Below are positions 1 to 6,414 of a stretch of 9,524 bases of DNA, one piece after another. A model generated the notes under the pieces. It saw only the letters and a program-made list of their open reading frames with translations. It was not told the DNA's origin and did not search any database. Where the stretch lies: the NCBI GenBank assembly GCA_946479015.1, contig CAMLEQ010000125.1:1-9524 (forward strand), written 5' to 3'. This DNA comes from an uncultured Gemmatimonadota bacterium. GTDB lineage: Bacteria > Gemmatimonadota > Gemmatimonadetes > Gemmatimonadales > Gemmatimonadaceae. Both the position numbers and the translations under genes were made by a program. Positions within the stretch are counted from its first letter, which is position 1. Each line of letters opens with the position of its first letter.

Positions 1-43
1 CGGGCCGGTTGCGTAACCCCGACCCCCGGTCGTGCGCCCCTGC

Positions 44-68
44 GGGCGCCGCCCCTCCCCCGGCGCCC
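44..68 (-). terminator. Terminator-like hairpin after the tetR-type gene
   Basis: Perfect 8-bp arms (44-51 and 61-68) enclose a 9-nt loop. On the minus strand the hairpin begins 24 nt after the stop of the TetR-type gene. No T-run follows, so a factor-independent terminator is only inferred. An overlapping 6-bp hairpin (34-39 with 44-49) would compete with it. In such GC-rich DNA, hairpins of this size also arise by chance. Confidence 0.4.
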
Positions 69-92
69 CCACGTCCGTGACCGGCGACCCGA

Positions 93-698
93 TCACTCCT
101 CCTCCCGCTTCAGCCCACGGCTCGTCAGCTCCACCCACGCCTGGATGAACCGGTCATCGCTCACCGGGAGCGTCCGCACTCCCCACAACGCCTCGAACAC
201 GCGGAACATGGCCAGGCTGCCGACGAGGACGGCGGCCATCGCTTCGGTGTCGTGCTCGCGCATCTCCCCAGCGGCCACGCGCTGGGCGAGCCAGCCGGCG
301 AACGCGCGGTAGGTCGCCTGCATCACCTCGTCGCGCACCCGCGTCTGGAGGTCGGGGAACTGCTCGAGCTCGCGCCACGCGATCCGGTGCTCGTCGCGCT
401 CTCCGCCGATGGTCGTCATCGCCTCGCGCGCGAGCCGCTCGAGCGCCTCCTCGGTGCGCGGCGGGAGCTCGCTCAGCACCTCCCGCGCGCGCGCGGCCTC
501 GGCCATGAACCGCGACATCCCGGCCTGGAGCACGGCTTCCTTGGATGGGAAATGCTTGTACAGCGCGCCGGAGCCCGGCGTCAATCCGGCGGCGGCCTGG
601 ATGTCGGCGATGCTGGTGCGCTCGTACCCCTTCTCGGCGAAGAGCCGCATCGCTTCCCTGAGAATTCGTTCGCGGGCGTCCGAACGTCGCGGGCTCAT
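93..698 (-). CDS. TetR/AcrR-family transcriptional regulator
   Basis: A 201-residue one-component repressor-type regulator, the normal length for TetR. Residues 8-55 form the DNA-binding domain, with the family pattern RERILREAMRLFAEKGYERTS, then ADIQAAAGLT and GALYKHFPSKEAVLQ. The rest is a helical ligand/dimerisation domain with no recognised ligand. I chose the ATG at 698, which starts MSPRRSDARER just before the HTH. A TTG at 734 would add 12 residues. Neither has a convincing ribosome binding site. The gene lies 46 bp downstream of the dioxygenase gene on the same strand, so it may be the last gene of the ada-alkA operon. A promoter inside the preceding gene is also possible. Its target is unknown. 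The family assignment is secure; the link to alkylation repair is inference. Confidence 0.9.
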   Translation of the reverse strand: MSPRRSDARERILREAMRLFAEKGYERTSIADIQAAAGLTPGSGALYKHFPSKEAVLQAGMSRFMAEAARAREVLSELPPRTEEALERLAREAMTTIGGERDEHRIAWRELEQFPDLQTRVRDEVMQATYRAFAGWLAQRVAAGEMREHDTEAMAAVLVGSLAMFRVFEALWGVRTLPVSDDRFIQAWVELTSRGLKREEE

Positions 699-744
699 CG
701 CGACGGCGCGCTGGTGACGTGGGCCATGCCCCAAACTTGCCGCG

Positions 745-1491
745 TCAGCGCGCGTCGTGAAAGATCACCCCCATCGTGTAGCGCAGCCCGCGGCGGACCC
801 GGCTCACGCCGTGCCGCACGTTCACCCGGTAGAAGCCGCGGGCGCCCCTGGCCGGACGCACGCGCGTGGAGAAGAACACGAGCGCCCCCTGCGCCCCCGG
901 CACCACGTCCACCGCCGACTGTGCGCGCGGGCGCTGCTCCACGAGCACGAACTCGCCGCCATCGTAGTCCACCCCCGGGCGGCGCAGGAAGGTGAGCAGC
1001 TGGAAGGGGAACGCGACGTCGCCGTAGAGGTCCTGGTGCAGGCAGTTGTACCCCCCTTCCTCGTAGCGCAGCACGAGCGGGGTGGGGCGGGTCTGCCCGT
1101 GCTCGGCGCAGCGCGCCAGGAACGCCTCCAGCGTCGGCGGAAAGCGCTCCGGCGATCCGAGCGCGTCCGCCCAACGATTCGCCACGGCGGCGAGCCGCGG
1201 ATACGCGTGCTCGCGCAGTGCGGCCACGACGTCGGGGAGCGGGTACGCGAGATACCTGTACTCTCCCATGCCGAAGCGGTGACGCGCCATGTTCACGGTG
1301 CTGCGGAACCGCTGCTCGTCGTCGAAGAGCGCCACCATGGCCTCGCATTCCTCGGGGGTGAGCACCGGCGCGGTCTCCGCGTAGCCGCGCTCCCAGAGGT
1401 CGCGCTCGATCGCCTCCCAGTCGAGCGCCGCCAGGCGTGCCTCGATGGAGGGAGTGGCGGCAGAACGGGCGGCACCGCGCGCGCCGCTCAT
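745..1491 (-). CDS. 2-oxoglutarate/Fe(II)-dependent dioxygenase of the ada operon (COG3826-like)
   Basis: A 248-residue soluble protein with a double-stranded beta-helix oxygenase signature in its C-terminal half. The iron-binding HxD is H152-Q-D154 (NCLHQDLYGD), the distal iron ligand is probably H227 (NVRHGVS), and R237 ten residues later (RYTMGVIFHD) fits the 2-oxoglutarate carboxylate-binding Arg-x-Ser/Thr. Such enzymes oxidise a C-H bond using O2 and 2-oxoglutarate; the substrate here is not known. It lacks the usual AlkB sequence pattern and looks more like the uncharacterised prolyl-hydroxylase-like group I recall as COG3826. The start is fixed by an ATGA overlap with alkA (1488-1491) and by a GGGGAG site (1498-1503) 6 nt upstream. 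Co-translation with alkA and position in an ada operon suggest a role in alkylation damage, perhaps oxidative dealkylation, but this is inferred only from position. Confidence 0.87.
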   Translation of the reverse strand: MSGARGAARSAATPSIEARLAALDWEAIERDLWERGYAETAPVLTPEECEAMVALFDDEQRFRSTVNMARHRFGMGEYRYLAYPLPDVVAALREHAYPRLAAVANRWADALGSPERFPPTLEAFLARCAEHGQTRPTPLVLRYEEGGYNCLHQDLYGDVAFPFQLLTFLRRPGVDYDGGEFVLVEQRPRAQSAVDVVPGAQGALVFFSTRVRPARGARGFYRVNVRHGVSRVRRGLRYTMGVIFHDAR

Positions 1492-2414
1492 TCCGCGCTC
1501 CCCGCGGCGACCGGGCGCGGCGCGCCATCGGCCGACAGCGATTCCCACAGGTGCAGCGTGGCGTAGCCGCGCCACGGCCGCCACCGCTCGGCGAGCGCGG
1601 CACACTCGGCCGGCCGCTCGATCCCCGCGAGCGCGCGCAGCGCCTTCACCACCCCCAGGTCGGAGGCGGGGAACGCATCGCGATCGCCGAGCACGCGCAT
1701 GCGGAGGTACGACGCCGTCCACGGGCCGATGCCGCGCACCGCCGTGAGCGCGGCCGCTGCCTCCTCCCACGGCGCGGCGCGGAGCGCGTCCCAGTCGATC
1801 GTGCCGTCCAGCACCGCGCGCGCGATGGCGATCACCGATGCCGCCTTCGCCCGCGTGAGCCCGATCCCGCCGAGCGCCGCCTCGCCGGCGCGCGCCACCT
1901 GCTCCGGCGCGGGGAAGCCGTACAACCGCTCCCCGTCGAGCGGCGGCGCTTCCTCCCCGATCAGGCGCACGAGCCGGTCGGTCATCGTGCTCGCCGCCTG
2001 CACGCTCACCTGCTGCCCGAGCACGGCGCGCACCGCCCCCTCGAACGGATCGATGAGCTGTGGCAGCCGGAGGTGCGGGTTGCGCCTGACGAGCGGCGCG
2101 AGCAGCGCGTCCCCCGCGGCGAGCGCGGCGAACGCGTCCACGTCCGCATCCAGGTCGAACATGCGCGTCACCAGCGCCACCGCCTCCCGGCGCGGGAGCG
2201 CCGGCGCGGTGCGCACGCCGAGCAGCGGCGCGCCGTCCGGCGCGGCATCCAGCCGGATGGCGAGGGTGAGGAGCGCGCCGTTCACGCGCGCGCTCCGCCG
2301 GTATTCATCGCCCGACACCCGCTCCATCGCCGGGACCACGCGCGCCGTGAGGAACTTCACCGTCCACCCGAAGTCGAAGCGCGCCGGCGCGCGCACCGTG
2401 CTACTCCGCTCCAT
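1488..2414 (-). CDS. alkA: DNA-3-methyladenine glycosylase II (AlkA-type)
   Basis: A 308-residue base-excision glycosylase that removes 3-methyladenine and other alkylated purines or pyrimidines, leaving abasic sites. Residues 12-45 match the AlkA N-terminal domain (FDFGWTVKFLTARVVPAME, then YRR). Residues 120-150 hold the PFEGAVRAVLGQQVS segment. The helix-hairpin-helix is at 222-243 (LTAVRGIGPWTASYLRMR), followed by DAFPASDLGV with probable catalytic D252. The C-terminal WRPWRGYATLHLW is typical. The ATG at 2414 lies 14 bp inside the end of ada and precedes the conserved N-terminal domain closely. Its ribosome binding site is weak, so translational coupling to ada is likely. The 3' end overlaps the dioxygenase start by 4 bp. 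The length is slightly above E. coli AlkA (about 282 residues). The Ada domain is encoded separately, not fused to AlkA as in some actinobacteria. Confidence 0.95.
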   Translation of the reverse strand: MERSSTVRAPARFDFGWTVKFLTARVVPAMERVSGDEYRRSARVNGALLTLAIRLDAAPDGAPLLGVRTAPALPRREAVALVTRMFDLDADVDAFAALAAGDALLAPLVRRNPHLRLPQLIDPFEGAVRAVLGQQVSVQAASTMTDRLVRLIGEEAPPLDGERLYGFPAPEQVARAGEAALGGIGLTRAKAASVIAIARAVLDGTIDWDALRAAPWEEAAAALTAVRGIGPWTASYLRMRVLGDRDAFPASDLGVVKALRALAGIERPAECAALAERWRPWRGYATLHLWESLSADGAPRPVAAGSAE

Positions 2415-3540
2415 CGGCACCCGGCCGTGGCGCGCGAGCGGAGCGCGCGCGCTCCTGCTCCAGCAGGCGCCGCTTGCGCTCCACGCCCCAGCGGTAGCCG
2501 CCGAGCGCCCCGCCTTCGCGGACCACGCGATGGCAGGGCACCACCAGCGCGACGCGGTTGCCGGCGCAGGCACGCGCCACGGCGCGCACGGCGGCGGGCT
2601 GGCCGATGCTCCTGGCGATCTCGCCGTAGGAGCGCGTGTCGCCGTAGGGGATCTCCCGCAGCGCGCGCCACACGCGCATCTGGAACTCGGTGCCGTGCAG
2701 ATCCGTCGGCACGGCGAGCGCGGTGCTCTCCCCCTCCAGGTGCGCGACGATCGCCCGCACCCACTCGCTGAGCGCATCGTCGGCGCGCGTGATGTCGGCG
2801 CGCGGGAACTCGCGCCGCAGCCCGCCCTCCAGCTCCTCCACGGACTCGCCGAGGCTCACCGCGCACACGCCGCGCTCCGTGGCCGCCACGAGCAGCCGGC
2901 CGAACGCGGTGCGCGTGATGGCGTAGCGGATGTGGACCCCGAGGCCGCCGCGCCGGTACGACGCCGGCGACATTCCGAGCCCCGCCTCGGCGGCCGCGTA
3001 CAGCGTGCGGCTCGACCCGAACCCCGCCTCGTACGTGGCACGGCTCACCGTGTCCCCCTCCTTCACGCGGGCCTTGAACCGCTCCAGCCGCTTGGCGTCG
3101 CGGTACTTCTTGGGCGAGAGCCCCACGTGCGCCTTGAACACGCGCTGCAGGTGGTACGGGCTCAGCTTCACCGCGCGCGCGAGCGCGTCCAGCGTCAGCG
3201 GTTCGTCGAGGTGCGCGTCGATGTATTCCTTCGCGCGGACCGCGCGCGCGGCGCCGGTGGTGGCCATCGCCGCGCGCGGGCGGCAGCGCTTGCACTCGCG
3301 GAAGCCGCCGCGCTCGGCGTCTTCCGGCGAGGGAAAGAAGCGCACGTTCTCGCGGAGCGGGCGCCGGGATGGACAGGACGGGCGGCAGTACACGCCGGTG
3401 GTGCGCACCGCGTACACGAAGACGCCGTCGAAGCGGCGGTCGCGCTCCATCACCGCGGCCCACGCGCTCGACGGCGCGGGCATGGATTCGGAAGACGTCG
3501 GGGGAGCGGGAGACACGGAACGCAAAACGCTGGTGGACAT
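2401..3540 (-). CDS. ada: Ada: methyl-DNA repair methyltransferase and transcriptional activator
   Basis: A 379-residue protein with the full three-part layout of E. coli Ada (about 354 residues). Residues 35-90 are the zinc domain that accepts methyl groups from phosphotriesters. Its four cysteines, C52, C56, C83 and C86, keep the E. coli spacing (4, 27, 3), and C52 in TTGVYCRPSCPSR is the expected acceptor. Residues 100-197 are an AraC-type double HTH (YIDAHLDEPLTLDALA, SPYHLQRVFKAHVGLSPKKY, FGSSRTLYAAAEAGLGMSPASY). Residues 205-365 form the O6-methylguanine/O4-methylthymine methyltransferase, with PCHRV at 335-339 and acceptor C336, then GGYRWGVERKRRLL. The ATG at 3540 has GGAGAGG about 4 nt upstream. 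In known systems, methylation of the N-terminal cysteine turns Ada into an activator of its own operon. The genes behind it are alkA and a dioxygenase, so the same circuit is likely here. Confidence 0.96.
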   Translation of the reverse strand: MSTSVLRSVSPAPPTSSESMPAPSSAWAAVMERDRRFDGVFVYAVRTTGVYCRPSCPSRRPLRENVRFFPSPEDAERGGFRECKRCRPRAAMATTGAARAVRAKEYIDAHLDEPLTLDALARAVKLSPYHLQRVFKAHVGLSPKKYRDAKRLERFKARVKEGDTVSRATYEAGFGSSRTLYAAAEAGLGMSPASYRRGGLGVHIRYAITRTAFGRLLVAATERGVCAVSLGESVEELEGGLRREFPRADITRADDALSEWVRAIVAHLEGESTALAVPTDLHGTEFQMRVWRALREIPYGDTRSYGEIARSIGQPAAVRAVARACAGNRVALVVPCHRVVREGGALGGYRWGVERKRRLLEQERARSARAPRPGADGAE

Positions 3541-3595
3541 GGGACCTCTCCGGTGATGATCGTCGAGTACGGACGAAACATGCTCCGGCGAGGCG

Positions 3596-3644
3596 TGCCA
3601 TACGATTCGGATCTTGCGCTCGAACTGTATCCGACCGTATGGCA
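3596..3644. promoter_or_regulatory. Inverted repeat with Ada-box-like core upstream of ada
   Basis: The left arm (3596-3612, beginning TGCCATACG) and right arm (3629-3644, ending CGTATGGCA) pair over 9 bp plus 6 bp, separated by one mismatch with a one-base bulge. The 16-nt spacer holds CGAGCGCA on the minus strand (3615-3622), which matches 6 of 8 positions of the E. coli Ada box AAAGCGCA. The element ends 55 bp before the ada start and is less GC-rich than its surroundings. It could be an operator for Ada or another regulator. It also lies 39 nt past the stop of the DUF4097-like gene on the same strand, so a terminator role is possible. I could not identify a convincing -35/-10 pair. Confidence 0.5.
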
Positions 3645-3655
3645 ATCTACCGTGC

Positions 3656-3669
3656 CGGCCGCCGGGCCG
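3656..3669 (-). terminator. Small terminator-like hairpin after the DUF4097-like gene
   Basis: A 5-bp perfect GC stem (3656-3660 with 3665-3669) has a 4-nt loop, beginning 14 nt past the minus-strand stop at 3684. There is no T-run. It is a weak candidate that competes with the larger inverted repeat at 3596-3644 as the end of this transcript. Confidence 0.25.
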
Positions 3670-3683
3670 CCTCCCTCCGTCGC

Positions 3684-4517
3684 TCAGTCGCGCGCGATGT
3701 CCCACGACACCGTGCCGTGCACCGCCTCCGCGCTCAGCGCGCGCCCGCCCGGCGCGAGGCGGCCGCTCACCCCGCCGCCGCGCGCTCCCGTCCAGCGCAG
3801 CGAGCGCGGTGCGTCCCCGGCCGCGACGAGGCGCACGGAGCCGTAGTACGCCTCCAGCCGGATCGCTCCCCGTGCCAGGCGGGTGGCGGGGCTCGCGAGG
3901 CGAAGCTCGACATCGCCGCTCCCCGTGGATGCCCGGACGCCCCCTTCCGGATCGGCGATGCGCACGGCGCCGGTGTTGGTGGTGAGATCCAACTCCGCCG
4001 CGACCGGCGCGACGTCGATGTCGCCGGACATCACGCGCGCCAGCACCCGGACACCATCGGGAACTCGGACCAGCAGCTCCACGCGTACGTCACTGTGCCA
4101 GAAGTCGCCGCGATCATCCTCGGGGGGGAGGCAGTCGTGCCTGCTCCCGGCGGAGAGCGGCGGCATGGGCGGATGGCTGGCGATGAACGAGAGTCCCTCC
4201 GCGGTGGTGTCCACGCGCATCGTGACGGACATGGGATCGCTCCTGACGGCGTGGCGGCGGGCGATCACCTCCACCTCGGGCGTGCGCGAGCGCTCGATGC
4301 GGATGCTGCCGCGAACGAGGTCGAACGCCAACATCTTCCCCCGGGATTCGACACCGGCCCACCGCCATTCGGGAGCGGCGCGGAGGTCGGCGGTGGAATC
4401 CCGCACCGTGTGGGCGGGCGCCTCGGCCGCCCCGGGGCCCTGCGCACGAAGGGAGGCGCTCGCGAACAGAGCGATGAGCAGCAGCGTTGCGCATGGACGC
4501 GCCGGCGGCCGGACCAC
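3684..4517 (-). CDS. Exported DUF4097-like beta-repeat protein
   Basis: A 277-residue protein whose biochemical role is unknown. Residues 1-26 form a Sec signal peptide (positive MVRPPARPCA, hydrophobic TLLLIALFASAS, cleavage probably after LRA or RAQ). Residues 60-275 are short beta-strand repeats of the DUF4097/putative adhesin type, clearest at 163-207: MSGDIDVAPV, then TNTGAVRIADPEGG, then STGSGDVELRL. Proteins of this type are periplasmic or surface beta-helix/beta-roll proteins and are often next to anti-sigma or envelope genes; no such partner is present here. I chose the GTG at 4517 because GGAGGAG (4524-4530) lies 6 nt upstream. A TTG at 4520 is the alternative. In-frame sequence upstream to 4694 is not protein-like and crosses a hairpin. 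It is likely transcribed alone, since hairpins separate it from its neighbours. Confidence 0.8.
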   Translation of the reverse strand: MVRPPARPCATLLLIALFASASLRAQGPGAAEAPAHTVRDSTADLRAAPEWRWAGVESRGKMLAFDLVRGSIRIERSRTPEVEVIARRHAVRSDPMSVTMRVDTTAEGLSFIASHPPMPPLSAGSRHDCLPPEDDRGDFWHSDVRVELLVRVPDGVRVLARVMSGDIDVAPVAAELDLTTNTGAVRIADPEGGVRASTGSGDVELRLASPATRLARGAIRLEAYYGSVRLVAAGDAPRSLRWTGARGGGVSGRLAPGGRALSAEAVHGTVSWDIARD

Positions 4518-4669
4518 CAACGTCTCCTCCGATGAATGGGGGGAACCCGCGCGGGCTCTGGACGTGGCGACGGCCCGCACGCGAGCATCATGGCCGCCCC
4601 GGGTCGCGTGGAGATACGCGATTGTTGCGCTGAAATCCGGCGCGCCGGGCGCGATGCCGGTGCGTGATG

Positions 4670-4708
4670 CGAGAGGGCGGAGCGCGCCGTGCACGCTCCG
4701 CCCTCTCG
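4670..4708 (-). terminator. Strong GC-rich hairpin terminator candidate
   Basis: Perfect 15-bp arms (4670-4684 and 4694-4708) enclose a 9-nt loop. On the minus strand the hairpin starts 40 nt after the stop of the Asp/Ser/Thr-rich gene. No T-run follows on either strand. The arm length is well above what base composition alone would readily give, so it is very likely a real transcript-end or RNA-stabilising structure. It also separates that gene from the DUF4097-like gene, whose upstream region fills the rest of the 4518-4748 gap. Confidence 0.7.
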
Positions 4709-4748
4709 TCAGGCGAGCCCGGTCGGGGCCCGCGGGACCATGCGACGG

Positions 4749-5279
4749 TCAGGGGTGCCGAGTGCTGTCCCGCGTGGCGCCGGAGGAATCGCGCCAGGTG
4801 CTGGCGCTGTCGTAGCGGGGGTGCGCGACGGTGGCGCGGGCGGTGCTGTCGCCGCCCTGCTTCAGCGTGTCACCCTTCGAGGTGACCGCGGCGCCCTGCG
4901 TCGGCTTCGTCTTCGTCACCTGCGGCCCCAGCGTCGAGGCGCCGGCGCTGTCGATCACGCCGGACTGCGTCTGGTTTCTCGTCGAGTCGCTCGTCGAGTC
5001 CCGCAGCGAGTCCGGCGCGATCTCGCCCGTGCTCGTGTCGCGCTTCATGGAATCCTGCTGGGCGGCGCCGCCGCTCGAGTCGCGCTTCGTGGAATCCTGC
5101 ACGATCGCGCCGCCGCTCGAGTCGCGCTTCGTCATCGAGCTGTCCGTGTAGTTGGTGTCCGCCGCCTGCCCCTGCTGTCCGTACGCGGACGAGCGACTCG
5201 GCGCGCTCTGGCTCTGCTGGGCGAGAGCTGCCGCGGGGAGCGCGGCGACCATCATGGCGAGTGTGAGCTTTCTCTTCAT
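4749..5279 (-). CDS. Small exported Asp/Ser/Thr-rich disordered repeat protein
   Basis: A 176-residue protein of no recognised family. Residues 1-20 form a clear Sec signal peptide (MKRKLTLAMMVAALPAAALA, cleavage before QQ). The mature part is almost free of hydrophobic residues and is rich in D, S, T, Q, K and R, so it should be disordered. Residues 51-92 contain three copies of a 14-residue unit (KRDSSGGAIVQDST, KRDSSGGAAQQDSM, KRDTSTGEIAPDSL), followed by looser RDST motifs to 101 and again at 163-173. There are no cysteines and no membrane anchor, so it is probably periplasmic or released. The start is well supported: GGAGGT lies 7 nt upstream of the ATG at 5279. The gene stands between a strong terminator and a large palindrome, so it is likely transcribed alone. 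The role is unknown; it may be a structural, linker-like or stress-related hydrophilic protein. Confidence 0.85.
   Translation of the reverse strand: MKRKLTLAMMVAALPAAALAQQSQSAPSRSSAYGQQGQAADTNYTDSSMTKRDSSGGAIVQDSTKRDSSGGAAQQDSMKRDTSTGEIAPDSLRDSTSDSTRNQTQSGVIDSAGASTLGPQVTKTKPTQGAAVTSKGDTLKQGGDSTARATVAHPRYDSASTWRDSSGATRDSTRHP
5004..5129 (-). repeat. Three tandem 42-bp units coding a 14-residue repeat
   Basis: These bases encode residues 51-92 of the Asp/Ser/Thr-rich protein. The first two units are nearly identical at DNA level (shared stretch CTCGAGTCGCGCTTCGT on the plus strand). The third has diverged more. The repeat keeps the reading frame, so copy number could change by slippage or recombination without breaking the gene. 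Confidence 0.8.
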
Positions 5280-5300
5280 CGTTGCTACCTCCATCATGCG

Positions 5301-5314
5301 CGACACTGTTGTCG
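5301..5314. promoter_or_regulatory. Short dyad in the leader of the Asp/Ser/Thr-rich gene
   Basis: CGACACTGTTGTCG has 5-bp arms and a 4-nt centre, 22 bp upstream of the start codon at 5279. A second GTGTCG (5323-5328) is inverted relative to its first arm. It could be a small operator or an mRNA leader hairpin. No promoter with good -35 and -10 matches was found beside it. Confidence 0.25.
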
Positions 5315-5374
5315 AGGAACGCGTGTCGAGCTGCAAGGTCCACGCCCAGTCCGTCGTCGCCCGACTCATCCTTC

Positions 5375-5426
5375 GCATCGCCGCGCACGCGGTGTGATGC
5401 GCATCACATCGCGTGCGCGGCGATGC
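5375..5426. repeat. 52-bp near-perfect palindrome with TGTGA-N6-TCACA centre
   Basis: Two 26-bp arms (5375-5400 and 5401-5426) meet with no spacer and differ at one pair only (5392 against 5409), which would be a G-U pair in plus-strand RNA. The right arm overlaps the last codons and stop (5404-5406) of the metalloprotease-like gene. The centre, TGTGATGCGCATCACA (5393-5408), has the perfect symmetry of a CRP/FNR-family site. It may act as a terminator hairpin for the protease-like gene, as a regulator site upstream of the Asp/Ser/Thr-rich gene (centre 121 bp before its start), or as both. The symmetry is seen directly; the function is inference. Confidence 0.8.
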
Positions 5427-6414
5427 GGCCCGGAGGGCGGTGCACGACGCCTGCCGGCGGCGGCGTCCGTCGCGCGCGATCGCTCGTCTCGAACGTGTAG
5501 AGGAAGTCGGTGAAACCGAGATCGTAGTCGCTGATCCCGCGCTGCCCTGTGAGCCGCATGCGCGCATCGTAGAACGAGCGGAGCGCGCCCTCGACGCGCC
5601 GCGCGGCGGCGTCCCCGGCGTGACCGGTCGGCGCGGGATCGAGCGCGAGGAACTGCCGCTCGATCTCCGGTCTGAGCCCGGCGCCGGTGATCGCCGCGCG
5701 CATCGCCTCGGCGCTCTCGCCGGCGAGCACGCGCAGGTCGCGGTGGAGCCGCTCGCACAACGCCGCCTGCACGAGCGCCGGCTCTTCCGATGCCGCGAGC
5801 GCGAGGTACGCGATCACCTGCGCGTGCAGCTCCTTCCAGTAGCCCTTCCGGTGGCTGAACTCGTGCGCGATGATGTGCGGCTCGAATACGCCGGTGTCCC
5901 GGAAGATCGCCACATCGCCCGAGAACGGATCGCACGCGCCGAGCGCGAACGGGAACACCAGCTTCGCGACGGAGAAGCTCCGCACCTCCGCGCTCGTCTC
6001 CACGTGCTGTCCGGTGATCGTGGCGATGTACCGCGTGAGGTGCCGATCCACCACGGCCGCGAGCTCGCGGCGCGGGATGCGCGCCCTGGCGCCATCGTCG
6101 TGGCCATCGTTCACGCGCCCCACGAGCACCCGCACCTCGTGCTCGCGGGCCGCCCGCGGCATCGACAGGAGCCGATCGTGGTCGGCGTCGAACTCCCGGC
6201 GGAAGTCGATGCGCCGGATCCCCTGCCGCGCCCGCCAGTCGCGGACGGCGCTCTGCACGTACGCGCCGAGCGCGGCGGCCTGCACGATTCGCCCCGGAAG
6301 CGAGGCGCGGAGCAGGAGGCGCGAGACGATCGGCGCCGCGAGCGCGATGTCGGTGAGCGCGAGGGGCCAGTGCGTGGCCCGGTTCTCGACGTGCACGCGT
6401 TCGGTGTGATCCAT
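5404..6414 (-). CDS. Membrane-associated HExxH zinc-metallopeptidase-like protein (DUF3810-like)
   Basis: A 336-residue protein with a zinc-protease signature. HEFSH (184-188) supplies two expected zinc ligands (H184, H188) and catalytic E185, preceded by a hydrophobic, beta-like stretch (DVAIFRDTGVFEPHIIA). The following GYWKELHAQVIAYLALAAS resembles the DUF3810 helix. There the third ligand is usually Glu within an EAN-like motif; here H197 occupies that position by my alignment and E195 is nearby. Moderately hydrophobic segments at 18-37 and 43-57 could be membrane helices, so the domain is probably membrane-tethered. No signal-peptide cleavage site is seen. The ATG at 6414 has a GGGGAGGG site 4 nt upstream. 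The length fits DUF3810 proteins (about 330-380 residues). The substrate is unknown. It appears to be a single-gene unit ending in the 52-bp palindrome. The HExxH assignment is firm; the family name is less so. Confidence 0.78.
   Translation of the reverse strand: MDHTERVHVENRATHWPLALTDIALAAPIVSRLLLRASLPGRIVQAAALGAYVQSAVRDWRARQGIRRIDFRREFDADHDRLLSMPRAAREHEVRVLVGRVNDGHDDGARARIPRRELAAVVDRHLTRYIATITGQHVETSAEVRSFSVAKLVFPFALGACDPFSGDVAIFRDTGVFEPHIIAHEFSHRKGYWKELHAQVIAYLALAASEEPALVQAALCERLHRDLRVLAGESAEAMRAAITGAGLRPEIERQFLALDPAPTGHAGDAAARRVEGALRSFYDARMRLTGQRGISDYDLGFTDFLYTFETSDRARRTPPPAGVVHRPPGRIAAHAM

Noticed and set aside
699..734. Extended TetR start at the TTG codon 734
   Set aside because: The 12 added residues are not typical of the family, no ribosome binding site precedes the TTG, and ATG 698 sits at the usual distance before the HTH. 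It is not excluded.
1492..1770. N-terminal extension of the dioxygenase frame to 1770
   Set aside because: It would run deep into alkA and encodes Arg/Gly-rich filler. The ATG at 1491 has a good GGGGAG site and an ATGA overlap.
1699..3846. A 715-codon open frame on the plus strand opposite ada and alkA, and a similar one at 1437-2771
   Set aside because: The translations are Arg/Ala/Pro-rich with no motif and lie opposite genes with full conserved domains and catalytic residues. Long antisense frames are expected at this GC content.
4521..4694. Longer start for the DUF4097-like protein
   Set aside because: It would bury the signal peptide inside the protein and would start within the 15-bp hairpin. 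GGAGGAG fits the GTG/TTG pair at 4517-4520.
5807..6107. Small minus-strand frames inside the metalloprotease-like gene
   Set aside because: They are Ser/Arg-rich out-of-frame translations of the real gene with no start signals.
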